Source: CBDCGV01 sp965216955
GTDB lineage: Bacteria > Bacteroidota > Bacteroidia > Chitinophagales > JADIYW01
Direction: 5' to 3'
Length of the DNA stretch: 64,000 nucleotides
NCBI GenBank assembly: GCA_965216955.1
Contig: CBDCGV010000011.1
Coordinates: forward strand, 248,001 to 312,000
In this document: one piece after another, positions 36,001-43,264 of the stretch
How the letters are laid out: each line of letters starts with the position of its first letter
How positions within the stretch are numbered: the first letter of the stretch is position 1
Made by a program: the position numbers and the translations under genes
Notes under the pieces: generated by a model
Database searches by the model: none
The model's input: the letters and a program-made list of their open reading frames with translations, nothing else
What the model was told of the DNA's origin: nothing

Positions 36001-37026
36001 TTACTCGTTTCTTCTTTGCATTTCCTTTTCCCATGCCCAGGCGGTCTTCATCATGTAATATATATCATGTTTTATTTCCCAACCTAAGGCTTCCTTTGCT
36101 TTACAATTATCTGCATATACAGCAACAACATCTCCTGCTCTCCTCTCTCCCATTTTATAATTTAAAGGAGTTCCCGAAACTTTCTCAAACGCCTTAACCG
36201 CCTCTAAAACGGTTACTCCATTTCCAGTTCCTAAATTGAAGACTTCACAGGGTATCTTTTGCTTCCCATCTATTAAATATTGCAATGCTTTAGTGTGAGC
36301 ATTGGCAATATCCATCACATGAATGTAATCTCTAATACAAGACCCATCTCGTGTATCATAATCACCACCAAAAACGGTTAATTCCTTTCTAATGCCAATA
36401 GCTGTTTGAGTGATAAAAGGAACTAAATTGTTGGGAACGCCAATTGGAGTTTCTCCGATTTGTGCAGAAGGATGAGCCCCTACCGGATTAAAATACCTGA
36501 GTAAAATTAATTGACAGTCCGCTACTTTAGAAAAATCCTTGCATATAGTTTCTCCCATATGTTTGGTAGTAGCATATGGACTTTCCGTTATTCCTAATGG
36601 TGTTTTTTCAGAAACCGGCAAATCTGTAGTGTTTCCATAAACAGAACACGAGGAAGAAAAAACAATATTTTTAATATTGAATTTTTTACAAGCTTTTAAA
36701 ATATTTAATAGAGAACCCAAATTATTTTTGTAATACTCCAGTGGTTCTCCTACAGATTCTGGCACTGATTTATAAGCAGCAAAATGAATAACCCCAACTA
36801 TATCATCATATCGAGAGAAAACATCAAGCGTTGCATCAAAATCGGTCAAATCAATCTGATAATTTTTTACACTCTTGCCTGTAATCTTTTCTATCCCCTC
36901 TAATGGAGTCTCCGTTGATTTTGAATTGTTATCTATAGAAAGCACTTCAAATCCGTTTTCAATCAAATCTACAATGGTATGAGAGCCTATATAACCACAA
37001 CCTCCAGTAACAACTATTCTTCCCAT
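36001..37026 (-). CDS. galE: UDP-glucose 4-epimerase
   Basis: A 341-residue SDR with VTGGCGYIGSHTIVDLIENG, SIDNNSKST, HFAAYKSVPESV, FSSSCSVYG (catalytic serine), SPYATTKHMGE (Tyr-x3-Lys) and YFNPVGAHPSAQIGE. The YFNP(V/A)GAHPS block is specific for GalE, which interconverts UDP-glucose and UDP-galactose. It is seven bases downstream of the rfbA-like gene on the same strand, forming a small nucleotide-sugar operon that may feed the surface polysaccharide or LPS core. Confidence 0.93.
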   Translation of the reverse strand: MGRIVVTGGCGYIGSHTIVDLIENGFEVLSIDNNSKSTETPLEGIEKITGKSVKNYQIDLTDFDATLDVFSRYDDIVGVIHFAAYKSVPESVGEPLEYYKNNLGSLLNILKACKKFNIKNIVFSSSCSVYGNTTDLPVSEKTPLGITESPYATTKHMGETICKDFSKVADCQLILLRYFNPVGAHPSAQIGETPIGVPNNLVPFITQTAIGIRKELTVFGGDYDTRDGSCIRDYIHVMDIANAHTKALQYLIDGKQKIPCEVFNLGTGNGVTVLEAVKAFEKVSGTPLNYKMGERRAGDVVAVYADNCKAKEALGWEIKHDIYYMMKTAWAWEKEMQRRNE

Positions 37027-37033
37027 TAAAATA

Positions 37034-37894
37034 TTATTTGATCAACTCTAATAAATACTTCCCATAACCACTTTTCATCAGTGGTTTAGCAATTTCTTCT
37101 AATTCTTGCGCATTAATGAAGCCTTTTCTATAGGCAATCTCTTCTATACATCCAATTTTTAATCCTTGCCGTTCTTCGATAACCTGCACAAATTGCGAAG
37201 CCTGATTTAATGAAGCAAACGTTCCTGTATCCAACCACGCTGTCCCTCTATCTAAAATAGCTACTTTGAGTTTTTCTCTCTTTAAATATGCTTTGTTCAC
37301 ATCTGTAATTTCGTACTCCCCTCTGGCACTAGGCTCTAGTTCTTTTGCAATCTGAACAACATCATTATCATAAAAGTATAATCCAGGTACTGCGTAATTC
37401 GACTTAGGTTTTTCAGGCTTTTCCTCTATCGAAATTGCCTTATTATTTCCATCAAACTCGACAACACCATATCTTTCAGGGTCAGAAACATGGTATGCAT
37501 AAATAATTCCTCCATCAGGATTATTATTCTTCACTAACGTATCCTCCAAGCCCGTTCCATAAAAGATATTGTCTCCCAATATAAGGGCAACCTTATCATT
37601 TCCAATAAAAGTTTCTCCCAATACAAATGCTTGCGCTAAACCATTAGGCTCCTTTTGGACAACATAACTAAAATGGCAACCACACTGTGAGCCATCACCA
37701 AGTAATTTTTTAAAATTTTCAATGTCGTGTGGCGTAGAAATAATTAAGATATCATTGATTCCTGCCATCATCAGCGTAGAAATTGGATAATATACCATTG
37801 GTTTATCATAAATCGGCATTAGTTGCTTACTTATTGCCATAGTTATAGGATAAAGCCTTGTACCAGAACCTCCTGCTAAAACAATTCCCTTCAT
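37034..37894 (-). CDS. rfbA: Glucose-1-phosphate thymidylyltransferase
   Basis: A 286-residue nucleotidyltransferase with GIVLAGGSGTRLYPITMAIS (pyrophosphorylase signature), LMPIYDKPMVYYP, ALILGDNIFYG, GVVEFD, IEEKPEKPKSNYAVPGLYF, DRGTAWLDTGTF and QGLKIGCIEEIAYR. This is the short RmlA/RfbA type that makes dTDP-glucose, entry to dTDP-rhamnose and other deoxysugars. The usual partners rfbB, rfbC and rfbD are not beside it. A 230-base gap precedes it, shared with the regulator gene at 38125. Confidence 0.94.
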   Translation of the reverse strand: MKGIVLAGGSGTRLYPITMAISKQLMPIYDKPMVYYPISTLMMAGINDILIISTPHDIENFKKLLGDGSQCGCHFSYVVQKEPNGLAQAFVLGETFIGNDKVALILGDNIFYGTGLEDTLVKNNNPDGGIIYAYHVSDPERYGVVEFDGNNKAISIEEKPEKPKSNYAVPGLYFYDNDVVQIAKELEPSARGEYEITDVNKAYLKREKLKVAILDRGTAWLDTGTFASLNQASQFVQVIEERQGLKIGCIEEIAYRKGFINAQELEEIAKPLMKSGYGKYLLELIK

Positions 37895-37958
37895 TTAATT
37901 CTTATTTAGTATGCTTTAAATCGTTTTGAAAATGATTTAAAAATTCATTGTTTACATT

Positions 37959-37973
37959 AAGCGTTATACGCTT
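37959..37973. promoter_or_regulatory. Short inverted repeat between rfbA and the response regulator gene
   Basis: AAGCGT, three bases, ACGCTT forms a perfect 6-3-6 dyad in the 230-base divergent gap. It could be a regulator site or a weak hairpin; nothing else supports it. Confidence 0.25.
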
Positions 37974-38069
37974 TTATCTGCTCCACGAAGTTAAGAAGTT
38001 TAATAAATAAACTCATTTTAAACCATCAACTATTCTTTTCTTAAAAAAGAACTGTTAAACAAACTATGT

Positions 38070-38090
38070 TTTAATATTAAAAATATTAAA
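38070..38090. promoter_or_regulatory. AT-rich palindrome upstream of the response regulator gene
   Basis: TTTAATATT, AAA, AATATTAAA is a perfect 9-3-9 inverted repeat 34 bases before the ATG at 38125. Position suits an operator, for example for autoregulation, but AT-richness makes chance occurrence likely. Confidence 0.3.
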
Positions 38091-38124
38091 TTAGCGTTAG
38101 TTGTAATTTGATAAATTTCATTAA

Positions 38125-38811
38125 ATGAGTGATGTAACCTATAAAGTTTTAGTTGTTGACGACGAACCAGATATCCTTGAATTTCTAAGCTACAATCTTG
38201 AAAGAGAAGGGTTTGTGGTAATGACAGAAGATAATGGTAGAGCGGCGTTAGAAACGGCAAAAAAAGAACAACCAGATATTATATTGTTGGATGTTATGAT
38301 GCCTGAAATGGATGGAATGGAGACATGTCGAGCATTAAGAGAATTGCCTCAATTTGAGCATACCATTATTGCTTTCTTAACAGCTAGGAATGAGGATTAC
38401 TCACAAATCGCCGGTTTCGAGACTGGAGCGGATGATTACATCACCAAGCCAATTAAACCAAGAGTTTTAGTGAGTAGGTTAAAGGCATTGCTTAGAAGAT
38501 ATGACTCAAAAGACGCCAAGCAGGCATATATAAAAGTAGGTGATTTAGAGATTGATAGAGAACGATATGTTATTATACATGCGGGTAATGAAATGACCGT
38601 TCCAAGAAAAGAATTCGAACTGTTATATCTTTTGGCCTCTAAGCCAGGAAAAGTGTTTAAAAGAGATGAAATTTTAAACGAAATCTGGGGAAGAGATATC
38701 ATAGTTGGAGATCGTACTATTGATGTTCACATTAGAAAGTTAAGAGAGAAGTTAGGTGATGAATTAATCAGAACCGTTAAGGGAATAGGTTATAAATTTG
38801 AAGAACAGTAA
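38125..38811 (+). CDS. Response regulator, OmpR/PhoB type
   Basis: A 228-residue two-domain regulator. The receiver has the acidic pocket VVDDEP, phosphoacceptor Asp56 in LLDVMMPEMDG, the conserved Thr in AFLTARNE and Lys in YITKPIKP. The C-terminal winged helix includes VPRKEFELLYLLASKPGKVF and VDVHIRKLREKLGD-like RTIDVHIRKLREK and GIGYKFEE. Its stop shares a base with the kinase start, giving translational coupling. It is the PhoB-like regulator commonly paired with a short kinase in Bacteroidota; the signal is unknown. Confidence 0.93.
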   Translation: MSDVTYKVLVVDDEPDILEFLSYNLEREGFVVMTEDNGRAALETAKKEQPDIILLDVMMPEMDGMETCRALRELPQFEHTIIAFLTARNEDYSQIAGFETGADDYITKPIKPRVLVSRLKALLRRYDSKDAKQAYIKVGDLEIDRERYVIIHAGNEMTVPRKEFELLYLLASKPGKVFKRDEILNEIWGRDIIVGDRTIDVHIRKLREKLGDELIRTVKGIGYKFEEQ

Positions 38812-39863
38812 TGAAAAAGGCGCCTACGCCAAGACGAATTGCTGTACTAACCTCTATTGTAATTGCCTTAACCGGTTTTTTATTTTTTATATCTATAGAT
38901 TTTATTTTTAATCTAAGTGTGCCAATCATATATATTGTTATATATCCGCTGATTGCTTTCCTTACATCATTTTTATTCTATTCCTATACCCTTGAAAAAT
39001 TCATTCATAATAAGATAAAAATCATTTATAAAACAATTGGTCAGCCTAAAAAATTTTTTAGAGAATTAAAAGATCATAAGAACCAAATTATCTCTAGTGT
39101 AGAACACGATGTTGCAGAATGGGCCATCAATAAAAACAAACAAATTAGAGAACTCCGAAAATTAGAAACTTATAGAAGGGAATTTGTAGGAAATGTTTCT
39201 CATGAGTTAAAAACACCAATTTTTAATGCTCAAGGGTACCTTCAAACTTTATTGGAAGAAGGTATAGACAAAGATCCTAAAATGTCTACCAAATATCTTG
39301 AGAGAGCAGCCGCAAATGTAGACAGATTGGAAACCATAGTAAAAGATCTTGAAGAAATATCAAAATATGAATCTGGAGCCTTAAAATTAAACTATAGTTC
39401 TTTTGACATTCATGCACTTACTAAAGAAGTTACTAATGAACTTAAATTTCAAGCGAAAGAACAAAGTATTTCTTTTAGATTTACCAAAATACCTTCTCCT
39501 CCATTAATTGCCTATGCAGATAAAAACAGGGTCTATCAAGTGCTTTCAAATCTAATATCTAACTCTATAAAATATGGAAAAGTAGATGGATTTACTACAA
39601 TTAATTACTATGATTTAGACGAACAAATTATGGTTGAAGTTGCCGATAATGGACCAGGTATTGAAGAAAAAAATATTCCAAGGTTATTTGAACGTTTTTT
39701 TAGAGCAGATAAGAGCCGTGCAAGAAAAATTGGTGGAACGGGTTTAGGATTGGCTATCGTTAAAAACATTATTGAATCACATAATCAAACCATAAATGTT
39801 CATAGTGTCGTTGGGGAAGGAACAACCTTTAACTTTACACTTCAAAAATACTTACCTAAGTAA
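38811..39863 (+). CDS. Sensor histidine kinase with minimal periplasmic loop
   Basis: A 350-residue kinase. Two hydrophobic helices (about residues 11-30 and 37-58) are separated by only a few residues, so there is essentially no periplasmic sensor domain. Then come a coiled linker, the H box NVSHELKTPIFNAQGY (about residue 131), N box SNLISNSIKYG, G1 VADNGPGIEE, F box RLFERFFRAD and G2 GGTGLGLAIVKNI. It is the partner of the regulator with which it overlaps by one base. Input probably comes through the membrane or another protein. Confidence 0.92.
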   Translation: MKKAPTPRRIAVLTSIVIALTGFLFFISIDFIFNLSVPIIYIVIYPLIAFLTSFLFYSYTLEKFIHNKIKIIYKTIGQPKKFFRELKDHKNQIISSVEHDVAEWAINKNKQIRELRKLETYRREFVGNVSHELKTPIFNAQGYLQTLLEEGIDKDPKMSTKYLERAAANVDRLETIVKDLEEISKYESGALKLNYSSFDIHALTKEVTNELKFQAKEQSISFRFTKIPSPPLIAYADKNRVYQVLSNLISNSIKYGKVDGFTTINYYDLDEQIMVEVADNGPGIEEKNIPRLFERFFRADKSRARKIGGTGLGLAIVKNIIESHNQTINVHSVVGEGTTFNFTLQKYLPK

Positions 39864-39864
39864 T

Positions 39865-40368
39865 TTATTCCTCTCCTATTATAAAAGCGTTCCGTTCTGC
39901 AAAGGATTTTTGATTAATAATAAAATCATCATTTAATGCTGCATGTTCTTCCTTAACCTTCTTAACAAGCTTAATCATCTTGCCATGCTGTTCAACAGTA
40001 ATTGAATCCTGAATAAAAATATTTGTTATTGCTTGATATTCGTCTTTTGAAGTTTTAGCGTAATGAGCAAAAATAGCTTCCGCTGCCGTATAAAAAACTT
40101 TATTTTTCGAATAAGGGCCCATTGCGCTCAATGCTGTATAAGCCTCTTCCGATTTAAGCTGAAAATTTTCAAGTGCAATTTTAATTTCCGTATCATCTTC
40201 GGAAGAAAGGGCATTGTTAAAAACATTAATACTTTTAATTACCTCATCATTTAGTTGCACGATTTTGTCATTATATGCAACGGCCTTTTGTCTGCCTTGA
40301 TTACAACTAATAAACAACAGAAAAGAAGCACAAACAATAAAGAGTACGTATAATTTACTTTTACCCAT
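39865..40368 (-). CDS. Putative lipoprotein, LIC11966-like
   Basis: A 167-residue protein with a lipoprotein signal peptide (YVLFIVCASFLLFISCNQG, lipobox ending at Cys22). The mature part is helical, beginning AVAYNDKIVQLNDEVIKSIN and resembling the LIC11966 surface-protein family that I know only as uncharacterised. Its stop is one base from the kinase stop (convergent). It has a promoter overlapped by a long inverted repeat. Function unknown; location and neighbours suggest a role in the envelope. Confidence 0.7.
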   Translation of the reverse strand: MGKSKLYVLFIVCASFLLFISCNQGRQKAVAYNDKIVQLNDEVIKSINVFNNALSSEDDTEIKIALENFQLKSEEAYTALSAMGPYSKNKVFYTAAEAIFAHYAKTSKDEYQAITNIFIQDSITVEQHGKMIKLVKKVKEEHAALNDDFIINQKSFAERNAFIIGEE

Positions 40369-40374
40369 ATGTTA

Positions 40375-40403
40375 CAAAATTATAATACCTATTAGCTTCT
40401 CAA
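40375..40403 (-). promoter_or_regulatory. Promoter of the LIC11966-like lipoprotein gene
   Basis: On the minus strand TTG (40401-40403), 18 bases, TAATTTTG (40375-40382), an exact TAnnTTTG. The ATG at 40368 follows after only six bases, implying a very short or absent leader. Confidence 0.55.
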
Positions 40404-40419
40404 CCAATAGGTATTATAA
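40380..40419. repeat. 14-bp perfect inverted repeat between two minus-strand genes
   Basis: Bases 40380-40393 and 40406-40419 are perfect reverse complements around a 12-base loop. On the minus strand it lies downstream of the four-repeat protein gene and ends in a short ATTTT run, so it could be a terminator; it also encloses the -33 TTG of the lipoprotein promoter in its loop and reaches the -7 box, so it could be an operator. Confidence 0.75.
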
Positions 40420-40446
40420 AGATATTCAAATTATAGATACTAAGCT

Positions 40447-41523
40447 CTAAAATTGAATATTCAATGTTTCGTAAATTTTCTGCTTTTTAGTCTCCCCTAA
40501 CAAATTTGTAAGTTTTGTATCTGCATTTCTTAAGGTTTCTACAACTTTATTTCCTTTTTCTTCTTCTGAAAGAGTCGTATTTTGATGAATGGTTGTTACC
40601 TTCTTTTGAGTAGACCTTACAATATTTATCACTTTAAAAGCTTCTCCAGATGTTAAACCAATCTCATTGATTTTTTTAATTACTGCTACTTGCTTATTAT
40701 TTCCATTTTGATCTAGAAAATCAATCAATTTATTGTACTTGTACCGGCCCAATCTCTTCTTAAGATTTTCATTTCCTTTCAGGGTTAAAACAATTACTTG
40801 TTGTTGTTTCTCCTCCTCAGACAAATTAGCATTATTTAATACAGCATCTGCTTCTGCCTTCGTTTCATTTAAAGTTCTTAAAATATCGCCCACATCTCCT
40901 GAAGATAAGTTTAGCTTCTTTATGGTTTTATACAACTTTAATCCTGAATTATTTTTCTTCCCCTTGCTTAACTGATTAATTAATTGCATCTGTTTATCAG
41001 CTCCTAACACTGCCTCCATTTCCTTATCGGCGTCAAGAACAACATCAATTACTTTTTCAATTTTCTCATCATCATTATATCCTGCTGTTTCAATTTCTTG
41101 AATTTTAGGTTCAATTCCTTGAAATATTTCAAGTACCGAAACAACTTCATCTGCAGAGAGGTCAAGCTCCTTTATAATTGAATACAATTGCATTCCTCCC
41201 TTGTTTCCTCCACTTTCAGTAAGAATGTCAACAAATCGTACATGGCGTTCTTTTCCAATTATATTTTCAATTTTTTGATCTGCTTCCATTATCGTTTCAA
41301 TAGCACCTTTAACCACATCTTGCTCCGTAGCACCAGAAGTTCTAAGGCTTTTGGACTCACTATCCATCCACTGGAATACTTGTACTATTTCATTTTGTTC
41401 TTGTTTAGAAAGGTTGAGCTCTTTTATTAGTCGCTGGATAACGTTCCCCCCTTTTTGTGCATGAGATGGGAGTACCATTAACAACGCCATCATTAAACTT
41501 AAAATATAAACTATCTTTTTCAT
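40447..41523 (-). CDS. Secreted four-repeat helical protein, Spy/CpxP-like modules
   Basis: A 358-residue protein with a signal peptide (MKKIVYILSLMMALLMVLPS, cleavage after SHA). The ATG at 41523 starts the signal peptide; the frame is open back to 41547 but only from TTG. The mature protein consists of four copies of a unit with an exact 84-residue step, starting at residues 33, 117, 201 and 285. Each runs IK-L-LS--E near its start, a central acidic helix, A-D, then LG---K----L near its end. This order is like the LTxxQ-containing halves of Spy/CpxP periplasmic chaperones, but four in tandem is not an arrangement I recognise. Function is inferred only; hsp20 lies just upstream. Confidence 0.75.
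   Translation of the reverse strand: MKKIVYILSLMMALLMVLPSHAQKGGNVIQRLIKELNLSKQEQNEIVQVFQWMDSESKSLRTSGATEQDVVKGAIETIMEADQKIENIIGKERHVRFVDILTESGGNKGGMQLYSIIKELDLSADEVVSVLEIFQGIEPKIQEIETAGYNDDEKIEKVIDVVLDADKEMEAVLGADKQMQLINQLSKGKKNNSGLKLYKTIKKLNLSSGDVGDILRTLNETKAEADAVLNNANLSEEEKQQQVIVLTLKGNENLKKRLGRYKYNKLIDFLDQNGNNKQVAVIKKINEIGLTSGEAFKVINIVRSTQKKVTTIHQNTTLSEEEKGNKVVETLRNADTKLTNLLGETKKQKIYETLNIQF
40462..41427 (-). repeat. Four tandem coding repeats of about 252 bases
   Basis: Units run 41427-41221, 41175-40969, 40923-40714 and 40671-40462 on the minus strand, each encoding a 69-70 residue helical module with 14-15 residue linkers. Start-to-start distance is 84 codons in all three steps; unit three has one extra residue compensated in the linker. 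DNA identity between units is low, so the duplication is old. Confidence 0.8.
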
Positions 41524-41556
41524 ATACTTTTTTCTTTGCAATTTCAAAATCTATGC

Positions 41557-41564
41557 CAAAGATA
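41557..41564 (-). promoter_or_regulatory. Candidate -7 element of the four-repeat protein gene
   Basis: Minus-strand TATCTTTG fits TAnnTTTG and ends 33 bases before the ATG at 41523. The nearest TTTG upstream is 16 bases away, inside the loop of the hsp20 terminator, so spacing is poor. Confidence 0.35.
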
Positions 41565-41572
41565 AAATAAAA

Positions 41573-41594
41573 AAGTCCCGCAAATGCGGGACTT
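41573..41594 (-). terminator. Intrinsic terminator of hsp20
   Basis: A perfect 9-bp stem (AAGTCCCGC / GCGGGACTT) with a four-base loop, followed on the minus strand by a run of seven T and more T-rich sequence. It lies 32 bases after the hsp20 stop and separates it from the four-repeat gene. Confidence 0.9.
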
Positions 41595-41625
41595 CCCTAT
41601 GAAAAAAGTATGAAAGCGAAACACG

Positions 41626-42063
41626 CTATGCTATTGCTATCTCTTTTGCCGGTTTAGGTTTAACTTCCTCCGCCTTTGGAAGCGTTAAACTTAAAATTCC
41701 ATTTTCGTATTTTGCCTCTATTGAATCATTTTTAACTAGATGCTCAGGCACGTTAAAAGATCGCTTGAAGGAAGTGAAGCTAAATTCTTTTTTAGTATAC
41801 TTCTCCTCTTTTTCTTCCTTTTCTTTTTTGTGCTCATAAGAAATACTTAAAGATTCTTTTTCCAAAGCCACTTTTATATCTTCTTTCTTTAAGCCTGGTG
41901 CAACCACTTCAATTTTAAATGCCTCATCAGTTTCAGAAATATTTACCGATGGTTTTGTTGCAATGGCAGGAAAATCTACATTCCATAAATCTTTAGTAAA
42001 AAAGTCATCAAAGAATGTTGGAAATCCAGGATAATTTGTTCTATTCTTTTTAATAAGTTTCAT
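41626..42063 (-). CDS. Small heat shock protein, Hsp20/alpha-crystallin
   Basis: A 145-residue ATP-independent holdase. The alpha-crystallin domain runs from PSVNISETDEAFKIEVVAPG through LKKEDIKVALEKESLSIS to the signature strand SFKRSFNVPEHL and the A/G-x-L-like YENGILSLTLPKAEE. The C-terminal tail carries no clear IXI motif but ends KEIAIA. A charged KEKEEKEEKYTKKEF stretch is an insertion in the mid loop. It has its own promoter and terminator and so is a single-gene unit, probably stress-induced. Confidence 0.93.
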   Translation of the reverse strand: MKLIKKNRTNYPGFPTFFDDFFTKDLWNVDFPAIATKPSVNISETDEAFKIEVVAPGLKKEDIKVALEKESLSISYEHKKEKEEKEEKYTKKEFSFTSFKRSFNVPEHLVKNDSIEAKYENGILSLTLPKAEEVKPKPAKEIAIA

Positions 42064-42114
42064 TGTTTATCGTTTAAATTAAAAATCAATTTGAATTCCC
42101 TTACGTCTGTTCAA

Positions 42115-42145
42115 TTTATATACCACTCCAAAAAAAGATGCCAAA
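42115..42145 (-). promoter_or_regulatory. Promoter of hsp20
   Basis: On the minus strand TTTG (42142-42145), exactly 19 bases, then TATATAAA (42115-42122). The -33 and the spacing match the Bacteroidota consensus; the -7 half is TATAAA-like rather than TAnnTTTG. The predicted leader before ATG 42063 is about 45 bases. Confidence 0.55.
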
Positions 42146-42170
42146 ATGAGAAAAACGCACACATGCTTAT

Positions 42171-42212
42171 GACATTATGTCTGTTTTGTGTTTAAAAAGA
42201 AGACAAAATGTC
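42171..42212. promoter_or_regulatory. Pair of 11-bp palindromes upstream of hsp20
   Basis: GACATTATGTC (42171-42181) and GACAAAATGTC (42202-42212) are two near-identical dyads, 31 bases apart, about three helical turns. As a whole the segment is also a 12-bp inverted repeat with one mismatch and an 18-base loop. The rest of the 277-base gap to the GHMP kinase gene shows nothing else clear. Confidence 0.45.
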
Positions 42213-42340
42213 GTTAATTCGATTTTGTTTTGTTTAAATCTCCCCTTGTTACCTCCAAAATGGAAAAATCTTATTTCTTAAAACTCTATTAAAAGTTGAA
42301 TTGGTAGTATTACATTACAAAGCCAAATGTGTTTTTCTTA

Positions 42341-43264
42341 ATGAAAAATTCTGATCAACTTATCTTTAAAGGGAATGGAAAACTTCTAATTACAGGAGAG
42401 TATACCATTTTAGATGGAGCAATAGGGCTCGCTATACCTACTAAATTCAATCAAACTTTAACAGTTCAAAAGCATGAAAAGCTTGGTGTCTATTGGGAAA
42501 GTAGGGATAAGAAAGAAAACAACTGGTTTAAATATCACTTTTCCGATTTAAATATTAAAACATCTCCCAATACCATTGAGAATACCCTCTTAAACATTCT
42601 TTTGGCTGCAAAAAAGATGAATCCAAAGTTCTTATCCGCTCCAAAACTAAAAGTAACCACCCGAGTTGATTTTGATAGAAATTGGGGCTTGGGAACAAGT
42701 TCAACTCTTATCTATTGCATCAGTCAATGGGCCCAAATAGATCCATACGATTTACTTTTTAATACAATAGGAGGCTCTGGCTATGATATAGCTTGCGCAG
42801 GAAATGACACACCAATATTATATACACTAAATGCTCAAAAACCAATTGTAGAATCAATAAGGTTTGCCCCCCCTTTTAAAGAACAATTGTATTTTGTCTA
42901 TCTAAACAAAAAACAAAGCAGTTCAAAAAGTCTTAATAACTACAAACACTTAAATTTTAACAGGCAATTGGCTGCAAAAAAAATAACGGAGATTACCAAG
43001 CAAATTATAAAAGCAACTCATCTTGATCAATTCGAGACCTTATTATACGAACACGAAGCCATCACTGCAGAAATTTTGCAACAAAAAAGGGTCAAAGATC
43101 TTTATTTTAAGGATTTTTGGGGCGCTATAAAGTCTTTAGGTGCTTGGGGTGGAGACTTTGTGCTCATAACCTCCAATCAGTCGAAAGAGGCTACAAAAGA
43201 TTATTTCAAACAAAAAGGATATAACACTTTTTTATCCTATCAACAAATGGTTTTAAATGGATGA
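42341..43264 (+). CDS. GYDIA-family GHMP kinase
   Basis: A 307-residue GHMP-superfamily protein. Motif 1 is GKLLITGEYTILDGAIG, motif 2 is WGLGTSSTLIYCIS (phosphate loop), the name-giving GSGYDIACAG follows (about residue 148), and motif 3 is GAWGGDFVLIT near the C-terminus. ATG at 42341 is preferred to GTG at 42329. It overlaps the diphosphomevalonate decarboxylase gene by eight bases and is two genes from mevalonate kinase, so it belongs to isoprenoid synthesis. No separate phosphomevalonate kinase is seen, which makes that a candidate activity. Confidence 0.85.
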   Translation: MKNSDQLIFKGNGKLLITGEYTILDGAIGLAIPTKFNQTLTVQKHEKLGVYWESRDKKENNWFKYHFSDLNIKTSPNTIENTLLNILLAAKKMNPKFLSAPKLKVTTRVDFDRNWGLGTSSTLIYCISQWAQIDPYDLLFNTIGGSGYDIACAGNDTPILYTLNAQKPIVESIRFAPPFKEQLYFVYLNKKQSSSKSLNNYKHLNFNRQLAAKKITEITKQIIKATHLDQFETLLYEHEAITAEILQQKRVKDLYFKDFWGAIKSLGAWGGDFVLITSNQSKEATKDYFKQKGYNTFLSYQQMVLNG

